Below, piece after piece: positions 53,095 through 61,078 of a DNA stretch of 64,000 nucleotides. Within the stretch, counting starts at the first letter, position 1. The number at the start of each line of letters is the position of its first letter. The notes under the pieces are model-generated. The model was not told where the DNA came from, searched no databases, and was given only the letters and a program-made list of their open reading frames with translations. Source of the DNA: Streptomyces albidoflavus (GTDB lineage: Bacteria > Actinomycetota > Actinomycetes > Streptomycetales > Streptomycetaceae); assembly GCF_000719955.1 (NCBI RefSeq), contig NZ_JOII01000018.1:1-64000 (forward strand), in the 5' to 3' direction. Made by a program: the position numbers and the translations under genes.

Positions 53095-53871
53095 TCACAG
53101 ACCGAGGCCGACACCGCCGGTGGCGTCGATCCACTGCCCGGTGACCCAGCGGGCCTCGTCGCTCGCCACGAAGGAGACGACATCGGCGATGTCGGCGGGG
53201 GCGCCGAGCCGGCCGAAGACCGACGCCGAGGAGAGGGCCTTGCGGATCTCCGGGTTGCTCAGCGTCGGGTTGATCTCGGTCTCGGTGAAGCCGGGCGCGA
53301 CCGTGTTGACCGTGATGCCGCGCGGGCCCAGCTGCTTGGCGAGGGCCGGCGTGAGCACGTCCAGGGCGCCCTTGCTCATCGAGTAGGCGACGATCGCCGG
53401 GTAGGCGGTCTGCGTCGCGGCGGAGGAGATGCTGATGATCCGGCCGCCGTCGCGCAGCCGCTCCAGGGACCGCTGGACGATGAAGAACGGCGCCCGGGTG
53501 TTCACCGCGAAGACCCGGTCGTACTCCTCCTCGGTGACGGCGGCGATGGGACGGGGCAGGGTGATGCCGGCGTTGTTGACCAGGATGTCCAGCCCCGGCC
53601 CGGAACCCGTCCCCGACAGCGCCTCGTCGAAGGCCGCCCAGAGCGTGGCCGCGTCCCCGTCCACGCCCAGTTCGGCGTGGACGGGGAAGGCGCGCCCGCC
53701 GTCCGTCTCGATCTCCTTGACCGTCCGCTCGGCCGCCGCGTGGTCGTGGCCGTAGTGGACGGCGACCAGGGCGCCCTCGGCGGCCAGCCGCCGGCTGATG
53801 GCGCGGCCGATGCCCCGGCTGCCGCCGGTGACGAGTGCGGTTCTGCCCTGGTGCCGCTGGGTGGTGGTCAT
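53095..53871 (-). CDS. antM: Short-chain dehydrogenase/ketoreductase AntM
   Basis: A 258-residue FabG-like SDR. The NADP motif is TGGSRGIGR (residues ~15-23), NNAG is present, and the Ser-Tyr-Lys triad is in SISSAATQTAYPAIVAYSMSK. In antimycin biosynthesis AntM is the separate ketoreductase that reduces the keto group formed by AntD, which has no KR domain of its own. GAGGAG precedes the ATG at 53871. The upstream gap to antL (49 nt) is a G-rich homopolymer tract. Confidence 0.88.
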   Translation of the reverse strand: MTTTQRHQGRTALVTGGSRGIGRAISRRLAAEGALVAVHYGHDHAAAERTVKEIETDGGRAFPVHAELGVDGDAATLWAAFDEALSGTGSGPGLDILVNNAGITLPRPIAAVTEEEYDRVFAVNTRAPFFIVQRSLERLRDGGRIISISSAATQTAYPAIVAYSMSKGALDVLTPALAKQLGPRGITVNTVAPGFTETEINPTLSNPEIRKALSSASVFGRLGAPADIADVVSFVASDEARWVTGQWIDATGGVGLGL

Positions 53872-53889
53872 GGGACTCTCCTCGTGGGA

Positions 53890-53919
53890 AGGGGTGGAAG
53901 GGGGGGGGAGGGGGGGGGA
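53890..53919. repeat. Poly-G tract between antL and antM
   Basis: On the plus strand this short spacer contains two G runs of about nine bases each, separated by a single A, after ggggtggaa. It is non-coding. Its length may vary by slippage or be misread in sequencing. Confidence 0.75.
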
Positions 53920-53920
53920 C

Positions 53921-55024
53921 TCAGGCGTCGAAGTCGAGCGTCACGTCGTCGGTGCGCGGCCGGGCCCGGCACGCGAGGGTGTAGCCCGCCGCGAGGTCGG
54001 CCGCGTCCAGCGCGTGCTGCCGGCCGAGGGTCACGGCCCCCCGGACGACCTTGGCGCGGCAGTTCCCGCACACCCCGTCACGGCAGGCGTAGGGCGCGTC
54101 GGGGCGGGACCGCAGCACGGTGTCGAGGAGCGTGGTGTCCTCCGGTGCCGTCGTCACCGTGCCGGTGCGCCCGGCGAGCACGGTGGTGACCCGTCCCCGG
54201 CGGACGGCGGGCGCCTCGGGCTCCGGCTCCGGCGGTGCCCCGTCGGTGGAGAACAGCTCGAAACGGACGGTGTCCGGCTCGGCCCCCCACCCGTCGAGCG
54301 TGGAGCGGACCGTCTCCACCAGGCCGTACGGTCCGCACACCGCGAACCGGGTCCCGGGGCCGGGCCGGGCGCCCAGCAGGGTCAGCAGCCGCGTCAGCCG
54401 GTCCGCGTCGATCCGGCCGCTGAACAGCTCGGTCTCGCGCCGTTCGCGGGAGAGCACGTACAGCGCGGTGAAGCGGTCGACGTACGCGTCCTTCAGCACG
54501 GCCGTCTCGTCGGCCAGCAGGGCGCCGCGTGCGGTGCGCGCCGCGTGCACCAGGGAGACCCGGCACGTCGGGTCCTCCCGCAGGGCGGCCGCCGCCATCG
54601 GGGCCAGCGGCGTGATGCCGCAGCCCCCGGCGATCAGCACGTGGTGCGCGCCGCGTACCGGCGGCAGCCCGAAGTGGCCGGCGGGCGGACCCACCTCCAG
54701 GAGGTCACCGGCCGCGAGCCGTTCCAGGGCGTACGCGCCGAAACCGTCGGAGGTGTTCCGCTTCACCACCAGCCGCAGCGCCGCCGGGTCCTCGGGAGGC
54801 GGGCACACCGAGTAACTGCGGCGCAGTTCCCGGCCGCCGGACCGGTGCCGGACGACGACGTGGGCGCCGGGCCGGTGGGCGAACCGCTCGCGCAGGCCGT
54901 CCGGAACCTCCAGGGTGATCGCGATCGTGTCCTCGGTGAGCCGGTCCAGCGAGGTGACCGGCAGCGGGTACCAGCCGGTGCGCGGGGGCGCCGCCTGCGC
55001 CGCCCTCGGAACCGCAGTGTCCAT
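53921..55024 (-). CDS. antL: PaaE-like oxidoreductase with 2Fe-2S domain (AntL)
   Basis: A 367-residue electron-transfer protein feeding the AntHIJK oxygenase. The N-terminal ferredoxin-NADP reductase-like part has the FAD motif LRRSYSVCPP and the nucleotide site LIAGGCGITPLAP. The C-terminal plant-type 2Fe-2S domain has YACRDGVCGNCRAKV and a fourth Cys in TLACRARP. ATG at 55024 was chosen (GAGG upstream); the frame to 55315 overlaps antK and is a shadow. Confidence 0.9.
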   Translation of the reverse strand: MDTAVPRAAQAAPPRTGWYPLPVTSLDRLTEDTIAITLEVPDGLRERFAHRPGAHVVVRHRSGGRELRRSYSVCPPPEDPAALRLVVKRNTSDGFGAYALERLAAGDLLEVGPPAGHFGLPPVRGAHHVLIAGGCGITPLAPMAAAALREDPTCRVSLVHAARTARGALLADETAVLKDAYVDRFTALYVLSRERRETELFSGRIDADRLTRLLTLLGARPGPGTRFAVCGPYGLVETVRSTLDGWGAEPDTVRFELFSTDGAPPEPEPEAPAVRRGRVTTVLAGRTGTVTTAPEDTTLLDTVLRSRPDAPYACRDGVCGNCRAKVVRGAVTLGRQHALDAADLAAGYTLACRARPRTDDVTLDFDA

Positions 55025-55035
55025 GGGGTGTCGCC

Positions 55036-55554
55036 TCACATCGCCGTCATCAGGGGAAAGGTCTCCCGGCAGCCGGCGCAGTGGAGCATCGACTGACAGC
55101 GGGCGGGGCCGAACGCGCTGTGCGGGCGGGTGGCCAGGGAGCCGCAGTACGGGCAGGGCGTACCGAGACCGAGCCGTACGGGCTCGGGGGCGTCCGAGGG
55201 CACGGGCGGCGCGATCCCGTGCGCGGCCAGCGCGGTCCGGCCCCGCTCGCTGATCCGGTCCGAACTCCAGGCGGGCGCCAGCACGTGCCGGACGCGGCCC
55301 TCGGGGTGACCGCACCGCACCAGCACCTCCCGCACGGAGGCGGTGATCGCGGGCAGGGCCGGGCAGCCCAGAAAGGTCGGCAGGATCGCCACTTCGAGGT
55401 TGCCGTCGTCCGCGACCGCCACGGACTCGACCACCCCGAGGTCGCCGAGGCCGATCATCGGCAGCTCCGGATCGGGCACCTCGCCCACCTGCCGCGCCAC
55501 CTCCGCCACGGGCAGCGGGGCGGGGGAGGGCTCCGGGTGCGGGGCGCCGCTCAC
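55036..55554 (-). CDS. antK: PaaD-like maturation/structural protein (AntK)
   Basis: A 172-residue protein of the PaaD family, with an N-terminal DUF59-like domain (PDPELPMIGLGDLGVV, LPTFLGCPALPAI) and a C-terminal zinc-ribbon-like Cys cluster (PCPYCGS, then C..CAGC). It is thought to help assemble the metal centre of the epoxygenase. GTG start at 55554 overlaps the antJ stop (GTGA). Confidence 0.87.
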   Translation of the reverse strand: MSGAPHPEPSPAPLPVAEVARQVGEVPDPELPMIGLGDLGVVESVAVADDGNLEVAILPTFLGCPALPAITASVREVLVRCGHPEGRVRHVLAPAWSSDRISERGRTALAAHGIAPPVPSDAPEPVRLGLGTPCPYCGSLATRPHSAFGPARCQSMLHCAGCRETFPLMTAM

Positions 55555-56339
55555 CACGTGCCTCCCGGGAACTGCCGGTGCACCGACTGGAGTTCGGCGA
55601 CCAGCGGGCCGAACGCCTCGGTGTGCAGGCCGTCGCGGCCCCCGGTGGCGTGCCACTTGGGCGCCGGGAGCGGCAGCCCGGCCCGCTTCAGCACGGCCGC
55701 CACCTCCTCGTGCCAGCGTTCGCGCAGCGGGCCCGGTGCGGGTACGGCACCCGCCGCGGTGAGCCCGCGCACCAGCGCGTCCTCCTCGAAGAGTTCGGCC
55801 GTGCACGGCCACACCCGCTCCAGCCCGGCCCGCATCCGCCGCGCGCTCTCCGCGGTGCCCAGGCCCAGCCGGACGACCCAGTCGTCGGCGTGCCGCCGGT
55901 GGTAGGCGACCTCCTTGGCCGCCCGGACCGCGAACGCCGCCAGCTCCGGGTCCGTACTCGCGGCCAGGGCCTCGTACAGGAGCACGGCGTGGTGGGTGTA
56001 GGCGAGCTGCCGTGCCACCGTCCCGGCGAAGTCGCCGTCCGGGATCTCGACGAGCAGCGCGTTGGTGAACTCCCGTTCCGTGCGCAGGAACGCGAAGTCG
56101 TCCTCGGTGCGGCCGGTGCCGTCCAGGCGCCCGCCGAGGGCCAGCAGGGTCCGGGCATGGCCGACCAGGTCGAGCGCGATGTTGGAGAGCGCCAGATCCT
56201 CTTCGATGGTCGGCGCCCTGGTGATCCACCCGCACAACTGCTGCGCGAGCACCAGCGCGTCGTCGCCGAGCCGCACCGCGTACCGCGCCAGCGCGGCGTC
56301 CGTACCCTGCCGGGCCGGCCCGGTCACCGTCTCAGTCAT
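55551..56339 (-). CDS. antJ: PaaC-like epoxygenase subunit (AntJ)
   Basis: A 262-residue helical ferritin-like protein, the structural partner of the catalytic subunit AntH. PaaC-type segments are visible: LGDDALVLAQQLCGW, EEDLALSNIALDLVGHAR and AKEVAYHRRHADDWVVRLG. ATG at 56339 lies within the end of antI (8-nt overlap), so translation is coupled. Confidence 0.88.
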   Translation of the reverse strand: MTETVTGPARQGTDAALARYAVRLGDDALVLAQQLCGWITRAPTIEEDLALSNIALDLVGHARTLLALGGRLDGTGRTEDDFAFLRTEREFTNALLVEIPDGDFAGTVARQLAYTHHAVLLYEALAASTDPELAAFAVRAAKEVAYHRRHADDWVVRLGLGTAESARRMRAGLERVWPCTAELFEEDALVRGLTAAGAVPAPGPLRERWHEEVAAVLKRAGLPLPAPKWHATGGRDGLHTEAFGPLVAELQSVHRQFPGGTW

Positions 56340-56634
56340 CGCCCTCGCCTCCTTCCGACAGCGGTACGAACTCCTCCGGGTAGCGGTACGGCTTGTGCGG
56401 CGCGTTGCTGAAGAACGGGTCGCGTTCACCGGGCGACGCCGCGTACACCGTGTCCGAGCGCACGACCCACAGCGACAGCGGCTCGCCGCGCCGGGTGTAC
56501 AGGTCGCGGGCGTGGGAGAGCGCCATGTCGGGATCGCTCGCCCGTACCGAACCCACGTGCTGGTGGGACAGCCCGCGGCGGGGCCGCAGGAACACCTCCC
56601 AGGACGCCGGGGCGCCCTCCGCCGGCCTGCTCAC
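56332..56634 (-). CDS. antI: PaaB-like epoxygenase subunit (AntI)
   Basis: A 100-residue protein of the PaaB family: [19 protein letters not shown] at the start and LSLWVVRSD in the middle. It is needed for the full oxygenase complex. GTG at 56634 overlaps the antH stop as GTGA. It is too short to be obvious alone; the operon context makes it clear. Confidence 0.88.
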   Translation of the reverse strand: MSRPAEGAPASWEVFLRPRRGLSHQHVGSVRASDPDMALSHARDLYTRRGEPLSLWVVRSDTVYAASPGERDPFFSNAPHKPYRYPEEFVPLSEGGEGDD

Positions 56635-57686
56635 GCCACCGCCTCCGTACTCGTGCCCGCCGTGTCCGCACCGGACTGCCGCGCCGCGTACGCGGCGGCC
56701 GCCTCCCGGACCCACGCGCCGTCCTCGTGCGCGGCGACCCGGTGGGCCAGCCGCTGCCGGGCGGTGTGCGTGTCGTCGCCCAGCGCGCCCCGGTACAGCT
56801 CCCAGTCGACCGGGCCGAAGTCGTAGTGCCCGCGCTCCTCGTTCCAGCGGATGCCGGGGTCGGGCAGGGTCAGGCCGAGGCGTTCCGCCTGCGGCACGCA
56901 GTGGTCGACGAACCGCTGGCGCAGCTCGTCGTTGGTGTGCCGCTTGATGCCCCAGGCGATGGCCCGGCGGGAGACCGCCGCCCCCAGCGCGGCGGTTTTG
57001 GCGTCGCCGCCCGCCGCCTCCGTGTCCGGCGGCCCGAACATCAGCGCCACCGCCGGCAGCCACCAGCGGTCCACCGCGTCCTGCGCCATCGCCTTCTGCG
57101 CGGGCGTGCCCTCGCAGAGCGCCTTCATCAGGTCGTACCCCTGCCGTACGTGGAACGCCTCCTCCTGGCACACCCGGCGCATGGCCCGCGCGTAGGGCCC
57201 GTACGAGGTGTGGCACAGCGGCGCCTGGTTGATGACCGCCGCGCCGTCCGTCAGCCAGGCGACGGCCCCGGTGTCCGCCCAGGTCAGTGCCGGGTGGTTG
57301 AAGGTCGCCGCGTACCGCTGCTGGCCGCGGTGGAGCGCCGCCAGCAGCTCCGCGCGGTCCACGCCCAGCGTCTCGGCCGCCGAGTACAGGTACAGGCCGT
57401 GGCCCGCCTCGTCCTGGACCTTCGCCAGCAGGACGGACTTCCGGTGCAGCGACGGTGCCCGGGTCAGCCAGGCGCCCTCCGGCTGCATCCCGATGATCTC
57501 GGAGTGCGCGTGCTGGGCGATCTGCCGGATCAGCATGCGGCGGTAGCCGTCCGGCATCCAGTCCCGGGGCTCGACCGTCTCCCCCTCGGCGAGCAGCGCC
57601 TCGAACTCGGCGGTGAGCCGGGCCTGCGACGCCGCCTCTTCGCCGGCGCCGGGGGAGGCCGCCGCCCGCGCCGGTGAGCCGGTCAT
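56631..57686 (-). CDS. antH: PaaA-like catalytic diiron subunit (AntH)
   Basis: A 351-residue carboxylate-bridged diiron protein. Metal ligands are seen in KVQDEAGHG and [14 protein letters not shown], together with [14 protein letters not shown]. In phenylacetate catabolism PaaA epoxidises an aryl-CoA ring; here the AntHIJKL set acts on anthranilate attached to AntG and yields 3-aminosalicylate, as described for antimycin. The absence of other phenylacetate genes and the divergent antG-antF pair support that role. ATG at 57686 opens the antHIJKLMNO operon; its Shine-Dalgarno site is poor. Confidence 0.92.
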   Translation of the reverse strand: MTGSPARAAASPGAGEEAASQARLTAEFEALLAEGETVEPRDWMPDGYRRMLIRQIAQHAHSEIIGMQPEGAWLTRAPSLHRKSVLLAKVQDEAGHGLYLYSAAETLGVDRAELLAALHRGQQRYAATFNHPALTWADTGAVAWLTDGAAVINQAPLCHTSYGPYARAMRRVCQEEAFHVRQGYDLMKALCEGTPAQKAMAQDAVDRWWLPAVALMFGPPDTEAAGGDAKTAALGAAVSRRAIAWGIKRHTNDELRQRFVDHCVPQAERLGLTLPDPGIRWNEERGHYDFGPVDWELYRGALGDDTHTARQRLAHRVAAHEDGAWVREAAAAYAARQSGADTAGTSTEAVA

Positions 57687-57983
57687 ACGGCCCCGCCCCC
57701 GGGCCGGGGCCACACCGGACCGGTGTCGCGGACCGCGACGGCCCTCTGCGCGCGCTGCCTGAGCACCTGCATCACATCCTCTGCTGCCAAGGGCGGAACC
57801 TCCGTACCCGGGAAGAGTCGTCCGGCCCGGTCCGCTATCCCCCGCCCTCCCGATCCGCCGCGTGACGAGCGTCACCACGGGGCCGGGGGATTGCCGCCGC
57901 CTCCTCGCGCCTCTTCCTCTGCGACAACACACGTGTGTGGCCGGGACCGGCGGACGGCCGCGGCTGAGTGAAGAGGAGAAGGC
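57687..57983. promoter_or_regulatory. Divergent promoter region between antH and antG
   Basis: 297 nt serving antHIJKLMNO (left) and antGF (right). On the plus strand GGAACC (57795-57800) followed after 18 nt by CGTC (57819-57822) resembles an ECF sigma-factor promoter; the antimycin cluster encodes such a factor, AntA, elsewhere. A 12-bp palindrome acacacgtgtgt lies at 57925-57936, about 50 nt before antG. No matching GGAAC box was found on the minus strand. Confidence 0.5.
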
Positions 57984-58241
57984 ATGAGCACCATCAGGGA
58001 GTTGCTGGTCGAACTCACCGGTACCACCGAGTACGCCGAGACCCTCGGTGACGACGTCGACCTGGCCGGCAGCGGCATCGACTCGGGCGACCTGGTGCGC
58101 CTGGTCCTCCTGGTCGAGCAGCGCACGGGAGTGGAGATCACCGGGGACGACATGGAGGAACTGCGGACCATCGCCGACTACGAGCGGTTCGTCGCCGAGC
58201 GCACGACGGCCCCGGCCGCCGGGACGGCCGGCGGTGCCTGA
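57984..58241 (+). CDS. antG: Acyl/peptidyl carrier protein AntG
   Basis: An 85-residue discrete carrier protein. The phosphopantetheine Ser is residue 34, in GSGIDSGDL. AntG carries anthranilate while AntHIJKL remodels it to 3-aminosalicylate, then hands the finished aryl unit to the NRPS AntC. AGGAG precedes the ATG, and its TGA overlaps the antF ATG by one base, so the two are translationally coupled. Confidence 0.92.
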   Translation: MSTIRELLVELTGTTEYAETLGDDVDLAGSGIDSGDLVRLVLLVEQRTGVEITGDDMEELRTIADYERFVAERTTAPAAGTAGGA

Positions 58242-59719
58242 TGTGGCTGACCCAGTTGGCGGAGCGCAACCGCCAGTGCCACCCCGACCGCACCGCCCTC
58301 GTCGACGAGCGCCGTAGCGTCACCTGGGCCCAGTTCCACGACCGCACGGTCGAACTCGCCCGGGGCCTGGCCGCCCTCGGAATCCGGCGCGGTGACCGGG
58401 TCGCCGTCCTCGCCCAGGACCGGATCGAGGTGGTGGAGAGCTACTTCGCCCTCGCCCGGCTCGGCGCGCTCTTCGTTCCGCTCAACCACAGTCTGGCCGT
58501 CCCCGAGGTGGCCGGCATCATCGAGCGGGTCGGCGCCGTCGCCGTCCTCGGGGAGTCCGCCCTGCTCGACCGGCACACCTCGCTCCCCGCCTCCGTGCGC
58601 ATCCGGATGCCGCTGGACAAGCCGGTCTTCGACGCGCTCGGCACGGTGGACGAGCCCGTCGAGCTGCCCGAGGTCGCCGACACCGACCCCGTCGCGATCC
58701 TGCACACCTCCGCGACCACCGGGCAGGCCAAGGGCGTCACCGTCGACGGCGGCTCCTTCCGCGCCATCGCCCTCGGCTGGCTCGTCCTCGCCCGCCCCAC
58801 CGACGACATCGTGATGGTCAACTGCTGCCCGCTGTACCACGGCAGCATGGTCGTCTCCCTGACCTACATGGCCGCGGGCGCCACCATCGTGCTGATGCCC
58901 GGTTTCACCCCGCAGCGCGCTCTCGCCGCGGTGGAGGAGAACCGGGCCACGCACATGTGGATGGTCCCGCAGATGGTGCGGTTCATGCTCCAGGCCAAGG
59001 GCTCCCACCGCACCGACCTCGGCTCCCTGCGGGAGATCCTGTACGGCGCCGCGCCCATGCCGCTCGACGTGTACGCGGAGGCCGTCGAACGGCTCGGCTG
59101 CGGCTTCCGCCAGGTGTACGGCATGACCGAGGTCGGCGGTCCCTTCGTCACCCTGGGGCCGGACGAGCACCCCGAGCCCGGCGACGTCACCGCGCGCATC
59201 CCCTGCGGACGCGTCGTCCCCGGCATGTCCGCCCGCGCCGTCGGCGAGGACGGGCAGGAGGTGGCGCGCGGCGAGATCGGCGAGATCGTCGTCCGGGGAC
59301 CCGGCGTCATGCAGGGGTACTGGAACGACCCGGAGGCCACCGAGGAGGTCACGGCCGACGGCTGGGTCCGCACCGGCGATCTGGGCTTCGTCGACGAGGG
59401 CGGACGCATCCACCTGGTGGACCGCAGCAAGGACGTCATCATCCGGGCCGGGCAGAACGTCTACCCCTCGGAGATCGAACGCGCCCTGACGGCCCATCCG
59501 GAGGTGCGCGACGCGGCCGTCGTCGGCGTGCCCGACGAGGACTACGGCGAGGTCCCGCTCGCCTACGTCGTCGTCGAGGAGGGGACGACCACGGCCACCC
59601 TGCTGGCGCACGTCCGCGAGAACCTGGCTCCCTACAAGCGGCCCCGGTCCTTCGAGTTCATCGAGCGGGTGCCCCGCAACCCCGCCGGGAAGATCCTGAA
59701 GAAGGCGCTGCGCGCCTGA
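58241..59719 (+). CDS. antF: Aryl acyl-AMP ligase AntF
   Basis: A 492-residue ANL-superfamily ligase that activates anthranilate and loads it on AntG. Core motifs are [15 protein letters not shown] (A3, near 156; Ala replaces the usual Gly of TSGTTG), [38 protein letters not shown] and the C-terminal NPAGKILKK with the catalytic Lys near 484. Start ATG at 58241 shares a base with the antG stop. It converges on antE, with a bidirectional hairpin between them. Confidence 0.92.
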   Translation: MWLTQLAERNRQCHPDRTALVDERRSVTWAQFHDRTVELARGLAALGIRRGDRVAVLAQDRIEVVESYFALARLGALFVPLNHSLAVPEVAGIIERVGAVAVLGESALLDRHTSLPASVRIRMPLDKPVFDALGTVDEPVELPEVADTDPVAILHTSATTGQAKGVTVDGGSFRAIALGWLVLARPTDDIVMVNCCPLYHGSMVVSLTYMAAGATIVLMPGFTPQRALAAVEENRATHMWMVPQMVRFMLQAKGSHRTDLGSLREILYGAAPMPLDVYAEAVERLGCGFRQVYGMTEVGGPFVTLGPDEHPEPGDVTARIPCGRVVPGMSARAVGEDGQEVARGEIGEIVVRGPGVMQGYWNDPEATEEVTADGWVRTGDLGFVDEGGRIHLVDRSKDVIIRAGQNVYPSEIERALTAHPEVRDAAVVGVPDEDYGEVPLAYVVVEEGTTTATLLAHVRENLAPYKRPRSFEFIERVPRNPAGKILKKALRA

Positions 59720-59750
59720 GCGCCCCGGCACCGCTCCACCGGAGAAGAGA

Positions 59751-59786
59751 CGAGGGCCGGTACCCCGCTGGGGGTACCGGCCCTCG
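59751..59786. terminator. Bidirectional terminator between antF and antE
   Basis: A perfect 16-bp inverted repeat (cgagggccggtacccc and its complement) with the tetraloop gctg lies between the convergent stops of antF (31 nt away) and antE (16 nt away). Confidence 0.85.
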
Positions 59787-59802
59787 TACGTGCCGGCCGG
59801 CG

Positions 59803-61029
59803 CTACTCGGTGGCGTTCACCAGCACCGCCATGTTGCCCGAGGGGTGCTGGTTGTCGTGGATGAGTTGGTGGGCCAGCCCGATCTCCTCGAAGCCGAAGG
59901 TGCGCGACAGACAGGGGTCGATCGCGCCCTGGTCGATCAGCCGCGTGATCTCGCGCGCCTCACGGGCGCTGGCGACGTGCGAGCCCTGCAGGCGCTTCTG
60001 CCGCATCCACAGGAACCGCAGGTCCACGTCGCCGTTGTAGCCGGTCGTGCCGCCGCAGATCACGACCATGCCCGCGTTGTCGGCCATGTAGATCGAGGTC
60101 GGGATGGTGTCGGCACCCGAGTGCTCCAGCACGATGCGCGGCGCGCGGCGCTCCCCGAGGACCTCCCAGAAGCGGCGGCCGAAGGCGCGGGCGCCGTCCA
60201 GCCATTGCTTCATCGCCTCCTCGTCGGTGGTGTCGGGCAGCCGGCCCCAGTGGTCGAACTCGCGCCGGTCGATCCACCCCTTCGCCCCGAGCCGCATACA
60301 GAACTCGCCGCGCTCCTCGCTGGAGACCACGGCCACGGGGATCCCGCCGACATGGCGCACGAGCTGGATGGCGATACTGCCGAGGCCGCCGGCGCCGCCC
60401 CAGATCAGGACCGGGTCGCCGGGCCGCACGGTGTGCGGCTCCCAGCCGAAGAGCTGACGGTAGGCGGTCGCCGCGGTGGCCATGTAGCAGGAGGCCGCCG
60501 CCCAGGAGAGCCGCTGCGGCTTCGGGTGGCACATGTACTCGTCGACGACGGCGAACTGCGCGAACGAACCGTAGTTCTCCTCGTACCCCCAGACCCGCTG
60601 GGTGGAGGAGGTCACCGGGTCGGCACCCAGCCGGATGTCCTGGGCCGACTCGTCCCAGCGGCAGGCCAGCACGACCACCTCGGCACCGGGCTTCAGGCGC
60701 ACGCCGTCACCGACCGCCCAGACGATGCCCGACAGGTCCGAGCCGCCGATGTGGAAGTCCTCGGTGGCACCCTGCTTCTGGCGGGCCGCGATCACGTCGA
60801 GCGGCTCGCCGAGCGCCGCCCACACGTTGTTGTAGTTGACGCCGGCGGCCATCACCTTGACGAGCACCTGTCCGGGGCCCACGGGCGGAACGTCCACCAC
60901 TTCGGTGCGGAAGGCGTCGACGGGACGGCCGTAGCGTTCCTGGCGGATCAGGGAGGCGTACATCTGCTTCGGCGCGGTGCCGAGGGGAGGGGCGTCGCCG
61001 AGTTCGTAGAGGTCCTTGGTCATGGTCAC
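59803..61029 (-). CDS. antE: Crotonyl-CoA carboxylase/reductase AntE
   Basis: A 408-residue medium-chain dehydrogenase/reductase of the CCR type that makes alkylmalonyl-CoA extender units from enoyl-CoA, NADPH and CO2. CCR landmarks are GVNYNNVWAALGEP, GSDLSGIVWAVG, GYEENYGSFAQFAVV and the NADP loop IWGGAGGLGSIAIQ. It is somewhat shorter than typical ~445-residue CCRs. It supplies the varied C7 side chains of antimycins. GTG at 61029 has GAAGGA about 8 nt upstream; ATG at 61023 is an alternative. It is 49 nt after antD in the same operon. Confidence 0.9.
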   Translation of the reverse strand: MTMTKDLYELGDAPPLGTAPKQMYASLIRQERYGRPVDAFRTEVVDVPPVGPGQVLVKVMAAGVNYNNVWAALGEPLDVIAARQKQGATEDFHIGGSDLSGIVWAVGDGVRLKPGAEVVVLACRWDESAQDIRLGADPVTSSTQRVWGYEENYGSFAQFAVVDEYMCHPKPQRLSWAAASCYMATAATAYRQLFGWEPHTVRPGDPVLIWGGAGGLGSIAIQLVRHVGGIPVAVVSSEERGEFCMRLGAKGWIDRREFDHWGRLPDTTDEEAMKQWLDGARAFGRRFWEVLGERRAPRIVLEHSGADTIPTSIYMADNAGMVVICGGTTGYNGDVDLRFLWMRQKRLQGSHVASAREAREITRLIDQGAIDPCLSRTFGFEEIGLAHQLIHDNQHPSGNMAVLVNATE

Positions 61030-61078
61030 GGGGAGTCCTTCGGGAGCGGGGCGGGCGGGTCGGATCCGGGGCAGTGGG

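Noticed and set aside
53921..57686. Phenylacetate catabolism operon
   Set aside because: Only the epoxygenase genes are present, no paaK/F/G/H/Z types, and the neighbours antG, antF, antM, antN and antO fit antimycin.
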